Shown piece by piece: positions 1-11,339 of a stretch of 64,000 nucleotides of DNA. A program made the position numbers and the translations under genes. Numbering within the stretch: the stretch's first letter is position 1; every line of letters starts with the position of its first letter. The notes beneath the pieces are model-generated. The model worked only from the letters and a program-made list of their open reading frames with translations. It did not search any database and had not been told where the DNA came from. Source of the stretch: Dromiciops gliroides (Eukaryota > Chordata > Mammalia > Microbiotheria > Microbiotheriidae); assembly GCF_019393635.1 (NCBI RefSeq), contig NC_057864.1, positions 474,442,617 to 474,506,616 of the forward strand, read 5' to 3'.

Positions 1-619
1 ATATCACTGGAAGTGCTAAGAAGCTCAGGCAGAGTGCTCTGAGAGCCTTTTCATGGGTCTCTTTCCTCCCTTGCCTCCCAGGACCTGGACAGAGAAACGG
101 AGAGTTGGAGGGTCCTTACAATGAGTAAATGAGTTTTCCTTCAGGACTCTAGGCTTCCTCTTCATGCATCTCTGTCCTATTTTGAAGAGCCAGGGCTGAG
201 CTTCTGGCAGGGAACAAGGTTATTGACATGGGATGGACATCAACCCCCCTCCCCATGCCCCCAGATCTGTCAGTGTCTTAAATCCAATAGGATAAGCACT
301 GACTTTAAAAAGCATAACTTGAACCTAAAAATAAAGTTTAACAAAAGGAGAAAAAATACAGCATCATTGCAAAGCATGGCTTAATCTCTAGGTCATGGAT
401 AAGTAACTGCATGGCTCAGAACAGGGAGACAGACTTTTAATCTCCCAAAGAGGCTCAAAACATAGAAATAACCGAGGTTTGCAACATTCATCCCCTTCCT
501 CAGTGATAAATATACTAAATAACAACTGATTTAATGCTAAGTCCTTTGGCTGACAAAAGGAGTGTTCCTGTTTTCAGGCAGCTCCAAACCTGGCTCCAAT
601 TAATCCACAGACTCAAGTC
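1..619. other. Unannotated single-copy-looking sequence
   Basis: I see no gene, RNA or clear repeat. The short open frames here have no recognisable domain. Confidence 0.5.
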
Positions 620-975
620 TTCCAGGAACATTACTTTCGTCAATCCTCTCCCCTGTTCAAAATTCTGCCATGGCTCCCCATAGCATAAGGGATAAAATTT
701 CACATCTTCAGCCAGCCATTAAAAGCCGCCTGCAATCTGTCTCCATCCTACCTACCCAAGTGTATTCCCCATTGCTTCCTGCTCTCAATTATATATCCTG
801 CTCCTATTGAGCTGGTCTCCTCCTTGTCCCCTTCTGCCAAGCACACCCAAATCCCCATAGCCAACTTTCATCAAGTTATTTCCTTGACCCAGAATGTCTC
901 TGCCCCACTTCTGACTAGGCAACTTCCACCTCCCCTTCATGGCTCAGCTGTAGTTTCAGTTTTTCCAGGAATTGT
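620..975 (+). mobile_element. L2 LINE fragment (ORF2 end region)
   Basis: The sequence follows the familiar L2 order. A 'ccatggctccccatagc' type segment is followed by 'gggataaaatttcacatc', then a pyrimidine-rich stretch that in L2 encodes the C-terminal end of ORF2. It is too decayed to keep a frame. It runs directly into the TCTG/TC tract. Confidence 0.7.
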
Positions 976-1160
976 CTATGCCTCTCTCTGTCTCTGTCTG
1001 TCTGTCTGTGTGTGCATATGTATATGTTTGTCCCTTGGTCTCTGTCTCTTCTTCTCTGTGTGTGTCTTTTTCTCCCTGCCTCTCTGTCTCTGTCCCTGTT
1101 TCTGTCTCTGTCTGTCTCTCTCTCTGTCTTTCTCTCTGTCTCTGTCTCTGTCTCTGTCTT
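976..1160 (+). repeat. (TCTG/TC)n low-complexity tract
   Basis: About 185 bp of interrupted TCTG, TCTC and TG units. The overlapping open frames of 64 and 112 codons are products of this composition, not genes. Confidence 0.95.
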
Positions 1161-2298
1161 AGCTAAATTTCCTACACTCTAGCATCTAATTCAAGCTTGG
1201 CACATCCTAGGTAGGTGTCAGACTAAAATAAGTCAGCTAGTCTGTCCAGGAGTGGCAGCTTTTCCTCTGGCCACACACCAGGGGGGTTTCTGAGGCTGGG
1301 GACAGAGACAATCAAGGTTTCCCAATTTTGGCATGGGCATCTAGATCTGAAACTCACTTTGCCACCAGCTAGAGATGAAACTCAGGCCAGAAAGAATTAT
1401 CTTCTAATTCTAATTAATAAGCTAGGCTGATCTTCATTATCATCAGATGTCTAGGTCTGCATTAGGATTCCTCATACCTCTGTCCTCCCAGGAGAATCTG
1501 GGTTCTGTTCCCACACCAAAGAAGTTACAGTCCCTTGAAGGCTTGATGTTTTAAAAAAAGAATTAGGATGTTACATCATTGTGAAAATTCAACTGGTAGG
1601 CAATACAAGACAGTGAGCACTTGACTCAGTTCTAGTCTTGACTCTGCCACGAATTATAATGTGACCCTTCCTGGCTAAGTTTTCCCTTTTCTAGATCTGA
1701 TTTGTAAAAATAGGGGGGAGGGGGGGGGTTGGGAATCCCATACCAGGGAGCGGGACCAGGTGATCTCTAAGGTTCCTTGTAGAGATGTCTCCTATAATTC
1801 CCATCCACTCCCTCCTAAATCTTGTATCAGTTAATTCATTTTTTTAAAAAAGTAAGATTCCATTTCCCAAGAATGGATCTGACACCATTTTGTGTGATTT
1901 CTTCTTGAATCTTTTCTTTTACTAAGCCCCTTATCATGATCCTCCTCAACCTTCCTCCCTAAAGGGGGGTGGCTTGGGGTGGAGAGAAGTGCTATGGTTG
2001 ATAAGCCTGAATAGTTGCGATTTTGTATATCCCTTAGAGAAATCACAGCATAAATTATCTCCACCTGAACCAATTTCCCTTTCTGACTCTAAAGGGACTT
2101 AATTTGCTATTTGGGGGGCTTTGGGCAATTGTTCTTGAGAACAGAACAGAAAAGCAAATGTAAGTGTGAGAAAACTGACTCCGATATTCTTGTTTTATAA
2201 TTCTGCCTTTAAGTATCACTAGGTATCAGTGATTGAAGCTATACATTCCTCATAAGAAATAAAAGAAACTTTCTGTATTGTTAGAAAAAAAAAAGTAG
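1161..2298. other. Mostly unique sequence with one decayed SINE
   Basis: The stretch about 1600-1800 reads like an old plus-strand CORE-SINE with a CR1/L3-like tail ('gactctgccacgaatta' then 'gatctctaaggttcctt'). A G-rich run lies at 1712-1733. The rest shows nothing recognisable. Confidence 0.45.
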
Positions 2299-2311
2299 GA
2301 TTCCATCATCC

Positions 2312-2462
2312 TTTTTTTTTTTTTTAGTAAGGCAATTGGGGTTAAGTGACTTGCCCAGGGTCACACAGCTAGTAAGTGTTAAGTGTCTGAGGTTGAATTT
2401 GAACTCAGGTCCTCCTGACTCCAGAGCCAGTGCTCTATCCACTGTGCCACCTACCTGCCCCA
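2312..2462 (-). mobile_element. Short A-tailed SINE (WSINE1-like)
   Basis: A poly(T) start is followed by the complement of the SINE core and head, ending CTGCCCC. It is flanked by near-identical TSDs, gattccatcatcc (2299-2311) and gattccattatcc (2463-2475), with 12 of 13 matching. This implies L1-type target-primed insertion. Confidence 0.92.
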
Positions 2463-2589
2463 GATTCCATTATCCTATGTCAAGCACTCCCATAGGTGAG
2501 GGAGAAGAAGGAAGGCCCAACTTCTTTCTGTGATTATGACAATCACCTGGTCTAAAGGTAAGCTCCCTCTTGGGACAGAGGGGAAAATC

Positions 2590-2760
2590 GCTGTATTTGG
2601 AGCTAGGGAACAGGAGTGTGAACTTCTCTGCTATATACTACTGAAACAATTCACATTCCCCCTCTAGTCCTTCATCTCTACATTTGGAAAGTAGGGGGGT
2701 GGGGGAGGGACTAACTAAACTATTTCTAAGGTCACTTTCTGATGTGATGACTATAAAATG
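2590..2760 (+). mobile_element. Decayed MIR-type SINE
   Basis: Weak match to the MIR core order: 'ctagtccttcatctctaca', a G-rich stretch, then 'taaggtcactttctgatg' in the position of the tail. The assignment is tentative. Confidence 0.4.
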
Positions 2761-3029
2761 GGGACCCGAATCCAAGGCACCAGAGAAAGCTAAGAGCCAG
2801 GTAAGAAGCCAGAGTTTCCCTGGAGGCCAAATAAAAAGATCAGAGACAAGGATGAGAACCAGATACCCAAGGGGAGATTTAAAACCAACAGTGTGACTCA
2901 TGTGGAAGGTAGAGGGGAGGGCCTGGCCTTGGATAATGCTGTGGGAAAGGATGTCACCTAGAAAAAGGCAACATCCTTCGACTTTTTGTTGTCCATCACA
3001 AACTTATTTTGTTTTGATCATCATTTATT

Positions 3030-3281
3030 ATCGTTCAGTCATTTCAGTCATGCCCAATTCTTCATGACCCCATTTGGGTCATTTCTTGGCAAAAATACTG
3101 GAATGGCTTGCCATTTCCTTCTCTAGCTCATTTTACAGATGAGGAAATTGAGGCAAACAGGGTTAAATGACTTGCCCAGGGTCATACTAGTAAGTGTCTG
3201 AGGCCAGATTTGAACTCAGGAAGTCTTCCTAACTCCAGGACCAGCGCTCTATACACTACGGCGCCACCTAGCTGCCCTTCA
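3030..3281 (-). mobile_element. MAR1-like SINE (tRNA head, RTE tail)
   Basis: In plus-strand order it shows the RTE/BovB-like tail (tcagtcatgcccaattctt, then gccatttccttctctagct), the CORE segment (gatgaggaaattgaggca) and the tRNA-like head ending CTAGCTGCCC. Full or nearly full length. Confidence 0.88.
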
Positions 3282-3714
3282 TCATTCATAACATTTCCAT
3301 GTTTTAAACTCATGTACCCAATACTGTAACCTAAACAGTTCCTATGGGATTTAGTGGGCCAATCCAAGCAGGACTCCCCCTGATCCACTGCACATATGTA
3401 AAATGTTTCTAAAAGGAGGGAAGGACAAAGTGATTGATGGAGACAGATTCGGGTTTCAGTAAATCAGGGGGATCCTGACAAAGTCACTGTGAATGTTTCA
3501 CTTATAACATCAATCCTTCAAGGGCCTGTAACTTCTCTGGTATGCGAATGTTACCCACATTCTCTTGGGAGGACAAAGGCTTATCTCACTGATCAGCTCT
3601 AATGGAGGTATGGGAGGTGAACAGGTCACAAAAGGCCATGACTTGTGACCAGGATAGCTTATGATGAAGAAGAAGCATGATTGCACATGTGATTAATCAA
3701 CAAGACAGGTGCAT

Positions 3715-3850
3715 GTCAGTCAGTAGGCATACTTAAGCACCTGCTATGTACCAAACTCTGTGCTAAGCACTGCAGATGCAGAGAAAGTCAAAGATCCCTG
3801 CCCTCAAGAAGTTCACCATCTAAGAGGGAGACAACATTGGAAATAATCAA
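3715..3850 (-). mobile_element. L2 3' end
   Basis: Reverse complement of the L2 terminus: an 'aagcacctgctatgtacc' motif, then 'tgccctcaagaagttcac'. The terminal short repeats face the low-coordinate side. Confidence 0.8.
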
Positions 3851-5185
3851 CAAAGGGAAAGCACTGTCTTTGATGTCATTGAACATGCTTGTCTATGTCA
3901 ATGCACGGCTAATTATGACACGTTACTGACCCATATTATGGCTTTTCATTGGGACTATTTGCTCATGGTCCTGGTGACATGTATGTACTCTAGACACATA
4001 TATCTGTTAGCAAGGTGCTGCTCTCATGTTCCTCTATTTGCATATACTCTAAAGATCAGCTCTGCACCGTTACTATATAGACCTGTTAACTTTCCATTAT
4101 TTTGTGACTTATGATCATTTGCTTATGTACTATGGATATATACACATACTATTATGATATGTGTATGGGATATATCCTACATGGAAGAGAGATCTCATCA
4201 CTGAGGCGGACTACCAAGTGACTCTGTGAATTATGCCCTATCTAGGTGCTATGGGAATAAGCTTTCTCTTCCCATAATTTCTCAGTCTCTCCTGCCAGCT
4301 GAGGAAAATATTATTTCCCACCATCTCCCTGGCACACAAGAGGCTTCATTGACTGGGATTCATTAGACCTTCTTTATATCTGACCTATCGTGGAAACTAA
4401 ATTTTGCAAACCTTGACAAATCCCTGTACCCAGTGCCACCCACTGCCACTCAGTTCACAACTCAGTGAGAAAACACTAAATTGAATTGGTCCTTATCCCT
4501 TTTTATTCTAGAATTCTCATCCCACCATCGGGGAATCAGATCCCCACCACATTGCCCTGACCTTCTGGATAATCTCTCAAGTTAAAACATGGAGCCAAAA
4601 AAAAGATGCCACAGCACGCAAAAAGGAACCACAGCATCTGCCTCTCAGAAACTGTTCTCCTTTATTAAACTTAAACATATATAGGGCTGTGAAATATTTA
4701 TGAACTGATAAAATATTGATGCCCTGGAGCCCAGATTGCCTGTTATGTTTTGGGTGTTTTTTTAAAGTACTCTTAATTTACTCAACCATAAGCATTAAGG
4801 AAACATTTGTAGAGGAAATGAGAGCTTAGCATTATACTTTTGTCATCCCTGAACTGAATCCCCTGTTTCCCTTTGTACAGAGAACATCAGTCTGTCATCT
4901 TCTATTGAGCATACATTGCTAGGGCTACGGATGACCCTTTGCAAAATGGTGGAGCAGTTAAAGGCTGTCTTCAGCATCTCAAACCCTGGCCTCCTCATTA
5001 TTCTAGGTAATATCCTTTCCCTAATACTACTTTTATCAGGCATCAGGTTCTTTCCCCTGGGCTACTCCAACCCCCATCCCTCCTCCATGAAAACTTACTC
5101 TCACACTCCTCCAATATACACTGAGGGTTCAAGGATGACTTAGAGCATGGGTTCTGTACCTTTGGCAGTCTTCCCTCATTAGATT
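3851..5185. other. Unique-looking, AT-rich intergenic sequence
   Basis: No repeat family or coding signal stands out. Short frames around 4843-5143 on both strands have no domain and no splice context I would trust. Confidence 0.45.
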
Positions 5186-5545
5186 GTAAGTTCCTTGGGA
5201 ACAGGAGCCATCTTTTGCCTCTTTTTGTGTAGCCAGAACTTATTACAATTGCTTGTACATCAAAGGCACTATTCTCTGTGAGTGGAGCAGAATTGTAGTA
5301 GCTCCAAGGAAATGCAAGATGTGCAGATTTAGAGCCATCTCCACTCCAAATGTCCATTTGAACCATTTGTGCCCAACCTTTGATGATGGCTTCTGAATTC
5401 CTATTGGTCTGACCAGCCATAGGCAGGCACACTGCACCTTGACCCCAAGGTAGTGACCTAGTTTTGGTCCTTCTCAAGCATGAAGGACAACAACAATGGT
5501 ATATAGTAGGTGCCTAACAAATGATTATTGATTGTTTAATTGGTA
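5186..5545 (+). mobile_element. L2 3' end split by a younger SINE
   Basis: The left part (about 5186-5240) reads 'attgtaagttccttgggaac' and the L2 end resumes at about 5497 with 'tatatagtaggtgcctaac'. The two halves are contiguous in an undisturbed L2 terminus, so 5241-5496 is a later insertion. Confidence 0.8.
5241..5496 (-). mobile_element. Marsupial SINE inserted in L2
   Basis: On the minus strand the element starts TTGTTGTTGTCCTTCATGC and continues GAGAAGGACCA. This head is shared with elements at 19862 and 52943 in this window. A 144-codon open frame runs through it on the minus strand, but it is explained by the repeat and has no known domain. I cannot name the family with confidence. 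Confidence 0.65.
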
Positions 5546-5739
5546 AAGTCTGCGGGCCCCTTCTCATAATAATAAACTACATAGGATTACAAAGGAAACC
5601 AGTTGTGTTGAAATTTAGTTATCAAAAAAATATATAAACAAGTCTGAAGACACCAGGTTAGGAATCCCTGACTTAGAGTGTCACCTCTCTGAGGAGGGAT
5701 TGACTATCAACTTACTAGAAGCCCTGGAATTTCAGAGCA

Positions 5740-5940
5740 GAAAGGAATCATCTCATCAAACTCTCTCAGCCCAGCCCATGTACACATAGTGAAACTAATG
5801 CTCAGAGAGGGCAAGAGACTTGCCTTGAATCACACAGCAAATGACTGGGAAAAGCCAGAACAAGTAGACTCATTTATGTGTCCAAAGCTAGTCTTGAACG
5901 CCAGTTATCCTGACTCTGAGGTCTCTGACACTGCCTGCTT
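5740..5940 (-). mobile_element. CORE-SINE with CR1/L3-type end
   Basis: Carries the sequence order of old therian CORE-SINEs in reverse: 'tcagagcagaaaggaatcat', 'gctcagagagggcaagagac', then 'cttgaatcacacagc'. Strongly diverged. Confidence 0.65.
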
Positions 5941-6006
5941 ATATAAACATGTTTAATAAAAATGGGAATTATAGGCAGGGGTAGCCTGGTATTTGCTAAC
6001 AACAAG

Positions 6007-6066
6007 CTATCTATCTATCTATCTGTTTATCTATCCATCCATCTATGTGTGTGTATATATATACAC
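6007..6066 (+). repeat. (ATCT)n / (TA)n microsatellite
   Basis: ATCT units grade into TG/TA dinucleotides. Confidence 0.95.
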
Positions 6067-6084
6067 ACCCACAACACATTTTGA

Positions 6085-6240
6085 TTTAATCTACAATATT
6101 CATACTTTCTCTAGTCTAGGTAATCAGCAAAACAATAAACCAAGCCCAGATTCACAGTATTTGCCAGTTTCCAAAGTACACATATTGAAACTGACAATTT
6201 AACCACCAGCTCTCACAGCCCCTTATATTTGGCTCCAGCT
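6085..6240 (+). mobile_element. Unnamed interspersed repeat, copy 1
   Basis: Shares ordered blocks with 26470-26630: 'ttaatctacaatattca', 'aaaacaataaaccaagccc', then 'aatttaaccaccagctctca'. It looks like an old transposon relic of one family present twice. Class unknown. Confidence 0.6.
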
Positions 6241-6704
6241 GCACCCCTGGATTCTGAGGATATGGAACCCAATTGATGTGTTATCCAAGGAAGCTTAGAA
6301 TCTGAAGTAGCCAAGTCCGAAAACCTGAACCTTGGAAAGGTGCAAGCATTCACTTATCTCTGGGCTGACCCCTCATCTCAGCTGTGCCAGTGAACATTGA
6401 GACCCTAATCCTAACCAGTTAGTCAGTCAAGAAGCATTTAGGAACCCTCTACCAGAGCTCAGTTTGAGGTAGAGCTAGAGAGGGCAGGGGAAGACTTACC
6501 ATGAACTTTGAGATAGGAAGACAAAGCCAGTCTGTTGGTCTCTCTTAAAGACAACTACTATGGACTAAGCAGGCTCAAAATAATGGTGATAGCTCATCTG
6601 ACCTGGTGTGGGCCCTCTGGGAAGAAGTAGGCCTCTATATTATCCTAGAACAAGATATAAAATAGCTATGCTTCTTCAAAAGAATGTGGACAATCAACTA
6701 GTCA

Positions 6705-6840
6705 GATCAAATCAACAAGCGTTTATTAAGTCCTTACTCTATGCTCAGCACATAACAAGTGCTGAGAACACAAATACAGGAATAAATATTGTCCTGCCTT
6801 CAAGGACCTTACACTCAAAGAGGAAAGACAAGACATAAAA
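6705..6840 (-). mobile_element. L2 3' end
   Basis: Contains 'aagcgtttattaagtcctta' followed by 'tgccttcaaggaccttacac', the reverse complement of the L2 terminus. Confidence 0.78.
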
Positions 6841-7734
6841 AGGAGCTGAGAAGGGGGAGGGGGCAATCCCTAGGAAAAACTGGCCAGTCAAAGAAAGGGG
6901 CCAACAGAGCCAGAGGGATCTTCTATGGTGAAAAGGACCTTTCAGTTCCTCAAACCCTGGTGTCTTTTTTTTTTTCAGAAAAAGCAGAATAAAATAAAGC
7001 AACAACCAGAGCAGAGAGATGGGTCAAGATTGAGTTAGGACTTCCATGGCAACCTCCAGGGTTGGGTAGGAGGCCATTTCTTTGCAGTAGGACCTGAAAA
7101 CCTTCCATTTTGAAGAAATTATTTTCCAGAGGTCAAAGGTAGCACTCAAGGGGCCTCAAAAGTGCCAACATCATTTGAAATTACTTTATTTTCCTGGTGT
7201 CCAGGACAGAGTCTCAAGGGGCCCTAGAGCAATTGAGACAGTGGGAAGCTACTGGGTTCCTGGTCTCCTGAATCCCTGTGGCTCAAACTCTTGGCCCAAA
7301 ATAGAGAGTTCACTTCCAGCACCTTGAATAGACAAGAAGGTAGCAGGGGGGAGGCCAAGACCCACAGGTTCACTTCATGAGGGGCATTTAACCTCAGGAA
7401 AGTCCCCTTATAGCCTGGTTTCCTCACTGATGAAGGAGTTACCTCATTCTTTCAGACTTCAATGCAGCAAAAGCCATTTTGGCCAGAGCCGACTCAGGAA
7501 CTTAGAAAATGCCAACAGTTCTGGGTACCTGGCCAGTAGATGGAAAAAATGCTCTTGCCAACCATGTTGTAGGCCAACGAGGAACCAATCATGGGGTGTC
7601 CATCCATGCTGCCATCCTCACGATCCCCCCCCCAAGCAACAACCTAGAAGCAGTTATGTTCCTCATGTATGATGCCATCTCAGCAAAATGATAGACTCCA
7701 CACACATTCCGGATACCCATTACAACAGAAGAAT
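6841..7734. other. Unannotated sequence
   Basis: No recognised repeat or gene. Overlapping frames at 7224-7691 on both strands lack domains and match no exon pattern that I know. Confidence 0.4.
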
Positions 7735-7787
7735 AACAACAACAGCAGCAGCAGCAGCAGCAATAATAATAATAATAATAATAAGAG
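7735..7787 (+). repeat. (AAC)(CAG)(AAT) trinucleotide array
   Basis: Consecutive blocks of AAC, CAG and AAT units. The minus-strand poly-Tyr/poly-Cys open frame across it is an artefact. Confidence 0.95.
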
Positions 7788-7842
7788 CTGGTATTTATAT
7801 AGCCCTTGAAGGTTTTCAAAGTGCTTTACATATACTATCTCA
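7788..7842 (-). mobile_element. THER1/MIR-type SINE fragment
   Basis: 'ggtatttatatagccctt' and 'caaagtgctttacatatac' match the tail end of THER1-type SINEs in reverse. Confidence 0.75.
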
Positions 7843-8039
7843 CAGAGGTGAAAGGGCCTAAGATCTTCTCTTCAGCAAGCAACCCAAACATGCCTAGGGC
7901 TGATTGACCTTGAGAAAAGGTATCAAAAGAAGAAAAGAGGGTTCAAATCATTGGTTAAAAGAAAGAAAGACACAGTTTGGCCTTCAGCTCCTTCCTTTAA
8001 AGCTTACCCAAAGACAGTCTGCCTTCAGGTAAAACCATC

Positions 8040-8200
8040 CTGCCTTGAATATTAACTAGCACAGTGGCCTTGGCCAAGCCACTATCTCACCTCCATTTTC
8101 TGCCATTACAACACAGGGATGATAAACAGCAGTGACCTCACAGACTCACAGTGAGGCCAAAATTAAATCATACTGTAGGGTTTTTTGTAAGCCTTAAAGA
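8040..8200 (+). mobile_element. Decayed MIR-type SINE
   Basis: 'ccttggccaagccactatc', 'acagggatgataaacag' and 'gtaagccttaaagagctatg' keep the MIR order on the plus strand. Confidence 0.6.
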
Positions 8201-8261
8201 GCTATGCACAGGGAAACTGGCCCCACTGAGCTCCTATTGCTTTGTGTAATAATTATTATTA

Positions 8262-8520
8262 TTACTAGTAATAATAGCTAACATTTATACAGATGTGCCA
8301 GGCACTGTGCTAAGCACTTTACAAATATTTCATTTGATCCTCACAGCAACCCCAGAAGGTATATGTTATTATTATCCCCATTTTACATTTGAGGAGACTA
8401 AGGCAGACAGAGGTGAAGTGATTTGCCCAAAATCACACAGAGAGTAAGTGCCTGAGGTCACATTTGAACCCACATCTTCCTGTTCTCTGCGTTCTGTGCA
8501 CTATGGTGCCACCTCACTTC
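8262..8520 (-). mobile_element. THER1/MIR-type SINE, near full length
   Basis: In order: 'aatagctaacatttatacag', 'gtgctaagcactttacaaa', 'catttgatcctcacagcaac', 'attttacatttgaggagac', then the CORE and the head complement ending at the GCCACCTCA region. Confidence 0.85.
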
Positions 8521-8588
8521 CTACTTGAGAAGAGAAGAGAGGAGGAGAGGAGAGAAGAAGAGAGGAGGGAAGAAAAGAAAAGAAAAAA

Positions 8589-8766
8589 GGGGGTCAGCTA
8601 GGTGGCACAGTGAATAGAGTACCAGCCCTGGATTCAGGAGGCTGAGTTCAAATCCAGCCTCAGACACTTGACACTTACTAGCTGTGTGGCCCTGGGCAAG
8701 TCACTTAACCCCAATTGCCTCACTTTAAAAAAAAAGAAAAAGAAAAAGAAAAAAAGAAAGAAAAAG
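8589..8766 (+). mobile_element. Short A-tailed SINE
   Basis: GGGGTCAGCTAGGTGGC head, TTCAAATCCAGCC B-box-like segment, core, and a long A/AAAG tail. It follows a GA-rich run (8524-8588). Confidence 0.9.
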
Positions 8767-8884
8767 GCCTGGGCCAATACTCTGTAATAGAGTAAGTCTC
8801 TACCTCAGGCCCAGAGAAGCAAAGAGGGAATTACCCTCTATGACAGGTTATTTGGAGGACACTGTCTCTAAGACACTTGTTTAG

Positions 8885-9035
8885 GGCCTCCAGCAGATGA
8901 TGCTGTGGAAAGAGCCCTGAGACCCTGTGAAAGTTATAGCCTTTCTCATTCTGCTCTCTCATCTGTCAAATGAGAATAACAGCAGCACCTACTCTAAGGG
9001 TTATTGTGAAGATCAAAGTAGATGAGAGAGAGGCA
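8885..9035 (+). mobile_element. Decayed MIR-type SINE
   Basis: 'ctgctctctcatctgtca', 'aatgagaataacagcagc', 'ggttattgtgaagatcaaag'. Confidence 0.6.
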
Positions 9036-9261
9036 GAGACATTGGGGCTTAAAGAGACAGAGCTATCCAGGAAGACATGGACTCCAGCCCTGCCCCCGAT
9101 ACAAGCTGGCTCTGTGACCTTGGGCCAGTCACTGTCTCTCTGCCCCCAAGCTAATCTGTAAGTATAGACTGCAGAGAAGGTTCTGATCTGCTTCCATCAG
9201 GAAATTCCTCACTCAGAGTATCTTACAGTGGTGAAATCACAGATTTTTTTTTTCTAAATGG

Positions 9262-9345
9262 AAGTTTATATGCTGAGCCCTGAGGAAACAAAGATGGACT
9301 TTTAAAAAATGATTCCTGCCTTCAAGGAGTTTACAATCCATACAT
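9262..9345 (-). mobile_element. L2 3' end fragment
   Basis: 'tgctgagccctgaggaaaca' then 'tgccttcaaggagtttacaa'. Confidence 0.65.
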
Positions 9346-9700
9346 TTTATTTCCCAAGCATGAGTCATGGGCAAATTATTTTACTTTCTAGACTTCAGTT
9401 TCCTCTTCTGCAGATTGAGTAGTTCAGACTAGACAAGCTCCAAGAGCTCCCTGTTAGTGGTCAGTGATGTCAAACCCTGGTGGTCACTAGGAAAGCTGAT
9501 AGTTTGGCTGAGGGGAAAGGACCTCTCTAGCTTGGGAGCCAGGAGAGCTGCCTCTGTTCTTTGTTATGACACTAATTGGCCAAGTCACCTTGGGCAAACC
9601 ATGACTGCCCCTCCCCTGGCCTATAGTTTCTCATGTGTACAAAGACTTCTAAAGTCCCATCCAACTCTAGCCTATTGTTAGCCTGAGATCATAGAAAAAT
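9346..9700 (+). mobile_element. Two CORE-SINE relics in tandem
   Basis: Two plus-strand copies, about 9360-9470 and 9505-9690. Each has the 'gggcaaa...cagtttcctc' type core and an 'aaagtcccatccaactctag' type CR1/L3-like tail. Confidence 0.6.
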
Positions 9701-9847
9701 GGAAAGATCTCCAAACTTGGAGTCAAGGGTCCTGAGTTCAAATCTCAGCTCTGTGCAACCTTGGACTCCTAGATTTGGAACTTTAAGGGGACTTAGAGGC
9801 CATTACATTCAGCCCCTATATTTTACAAATGATGAAAGTGAGGCTGA

Positions 9848-9996
9848 GGGGCAGCTAGGTGATGCAGTGGATAGAGCACTGGCCCTGGAGTCAGGAGTAC
9901 CTGAGTTCAAATCCGGCCTCAGACACTTAACAGTTACTAGCTGTGTGACCCTGGGCAAGTCACTTAACCCCAATTTCCTCACTAAAAAAAAAAAAA
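9848..9996 (+). mobile_element. Short A-tailed SINE
   Basis: Full head, 'gagttcaaatccggcctc', core and an A-tail of about 14. It sits inside an older minus-strand CORE-SINE (about 9765-10060), which it splits. Confidence 0.92.
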
Positions 9997-10621
9997 TAAG
10001 GTCATTTGCATGGAGTCTCAGGATGAATAAATGCCTAAGGCAGGATTGGAACTCAAGCTTTCCTGACTCAACCTTAATTGATTCATGGCCTCATTCTCTG
10101 GGCCACAGTTTTCTCTTCTGTAAGATGTAGGGGGTTAGAAGCAGACCCAGATGATCCTCTAAGACCCCTTCCATTTTTAGACCTAAGATCCTGTGCCCCA
10201 GCCCCGTCTTCCCAGACTCCAATTCAAGATTTCCATTTTAGAAATAACACCCCGAACCTGAGCATTTCCATGATGGTTCATTTGTCTCTGCAGCCTGGAT
10301 TCCAGAATTCATCTGGGCATAATCACACACTAAGTGAAGGCAGAGACTAATGCCCTGTTACACTGCTCTTATATACCTCATTTATCCTAATGTTGGGCTA
10401 ATATGCTATTTTTAAAAATTAATATCATAATATGAATCTTAATTAGTGCTCCATGATAGGATCATTCTGAGTTAGGTGAAGGAGATGTTGGCAGCAGCCC
10501 TGAGGTTTTCCACATGCATACTGAGAAATCCTGGAGGATAATAAGATGCAGGGGAAATATAGTTGAGGAAGCAAAAATGTAACTAGTGTGGAGCAGTTGG
10601 GGCATTGCCCAAGGGTATCAA

Positions 10622-10729
10622 GTTTGTTGTTGTTGTTTTAGATGTTTTTCAGTCCTGTCTGATTCCTCATGACCCCATTTTGTATTTTCTTGGCAAAGAC
10701 ACTGGAGAGGTTTGCCATTTCCTTCTCCA
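10622..10729 (-). mobile_element. MAR1-like SINE tail, truncated by a SINE
   Basis: RTE-like tail segment 'tgtctgattcctcatgac' to 'gccatttccttctccag'. It stops exactly where the short SINE begins. Confidence 0.8.
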
Positions 10730-10862
10730 GGGGCAGCTAGGTGATGCAGTGGATAAAGCACCGGCCCTAGATTCAGGAGGACCTGAGTTCAAATCCGGCC
10801 TCAGACACTTGACACTTACTAGCTGTGTGACCCTGGACAAGTCAATTAACCCCCATTGCCCC

Positions 10863-10863
<1 letters not shown>
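10730..10863 (+). mobile_element. Short SINE with GA-repeat tail
   Basis: Complete head to core, but the usual A-tail is replaced by a pure (GA)n run at 10864-10903. Confidence 0.9.

Positions 10864-10903
<40 letters not shown>
10864..10903 (+). repeat. (GA)n microsatellite at SINE 3' end
   Basis: Uninterrupted GA units, occupying the SINE tail position. Confidence 0.95.
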
Positions 10904-10905
<2 letters not shown>

Positions 10906-11339
10906 GGAAAAACAACTAAATGACAACAGCTTTAACCACAAAAGGAAAGAGCTCTGTCCCTGGCATCAGAATACCAGAATATGAATCCCATCTGTGATGC
11001 TTACAACCACAGACTTGGAAGAGTTAAGTCTCTTCATTGGCTTGGGATTCAGTTCCCTCATCCATAAAATAAAGAGGTTGGACAAAATGGCCAGGCTTTT
11101 CACATCTACATCTATGATCTTTACCTTCCTGTGTCAACCACAGGTCCAAAATGTGGCCTGATCTTGTCCCATTACATCCTCCTCTTGATAATCCAGCTGT
11201 TGGAGGTTTCCATGATGCAGAGAAGAGAGATTCCATTGAGGCCCCTGGTGGGCTCTAGTGGGGAGAGAGAAGATGTTTCTACTTCCCCATTCTAAATATG
11301 GGCAGAGTTGTTGTATCTCTTCATTGCCCATGGAAGCAT

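Noticed and set aside
824-1166. 112- and 64-codon frames rich in Leu, Ser, Cys, Val
   Set aside because: They lie on the TCTG/TC tract. Composition alone keeps the frame open.
5043-5477. 144-codon minus-strand frame
   Set aside because: Most of it is the SINE inserted in an L2 end. No domain and no other coding evidence.
8589-8700. tRNA-like promoter boxes in the SINE heads
   Set aside because: They belong to the tRNA-related SINE family. No true tRNA cloverleaf was found in the window.
9699-10130. 143-codon frame, and similar frames reading ALDSGGPEFKSGLRHLTLTS elsewhere
   Set aside because: This peptide recurs at every short SINE copy. It is the SINE translated, not a protein family.
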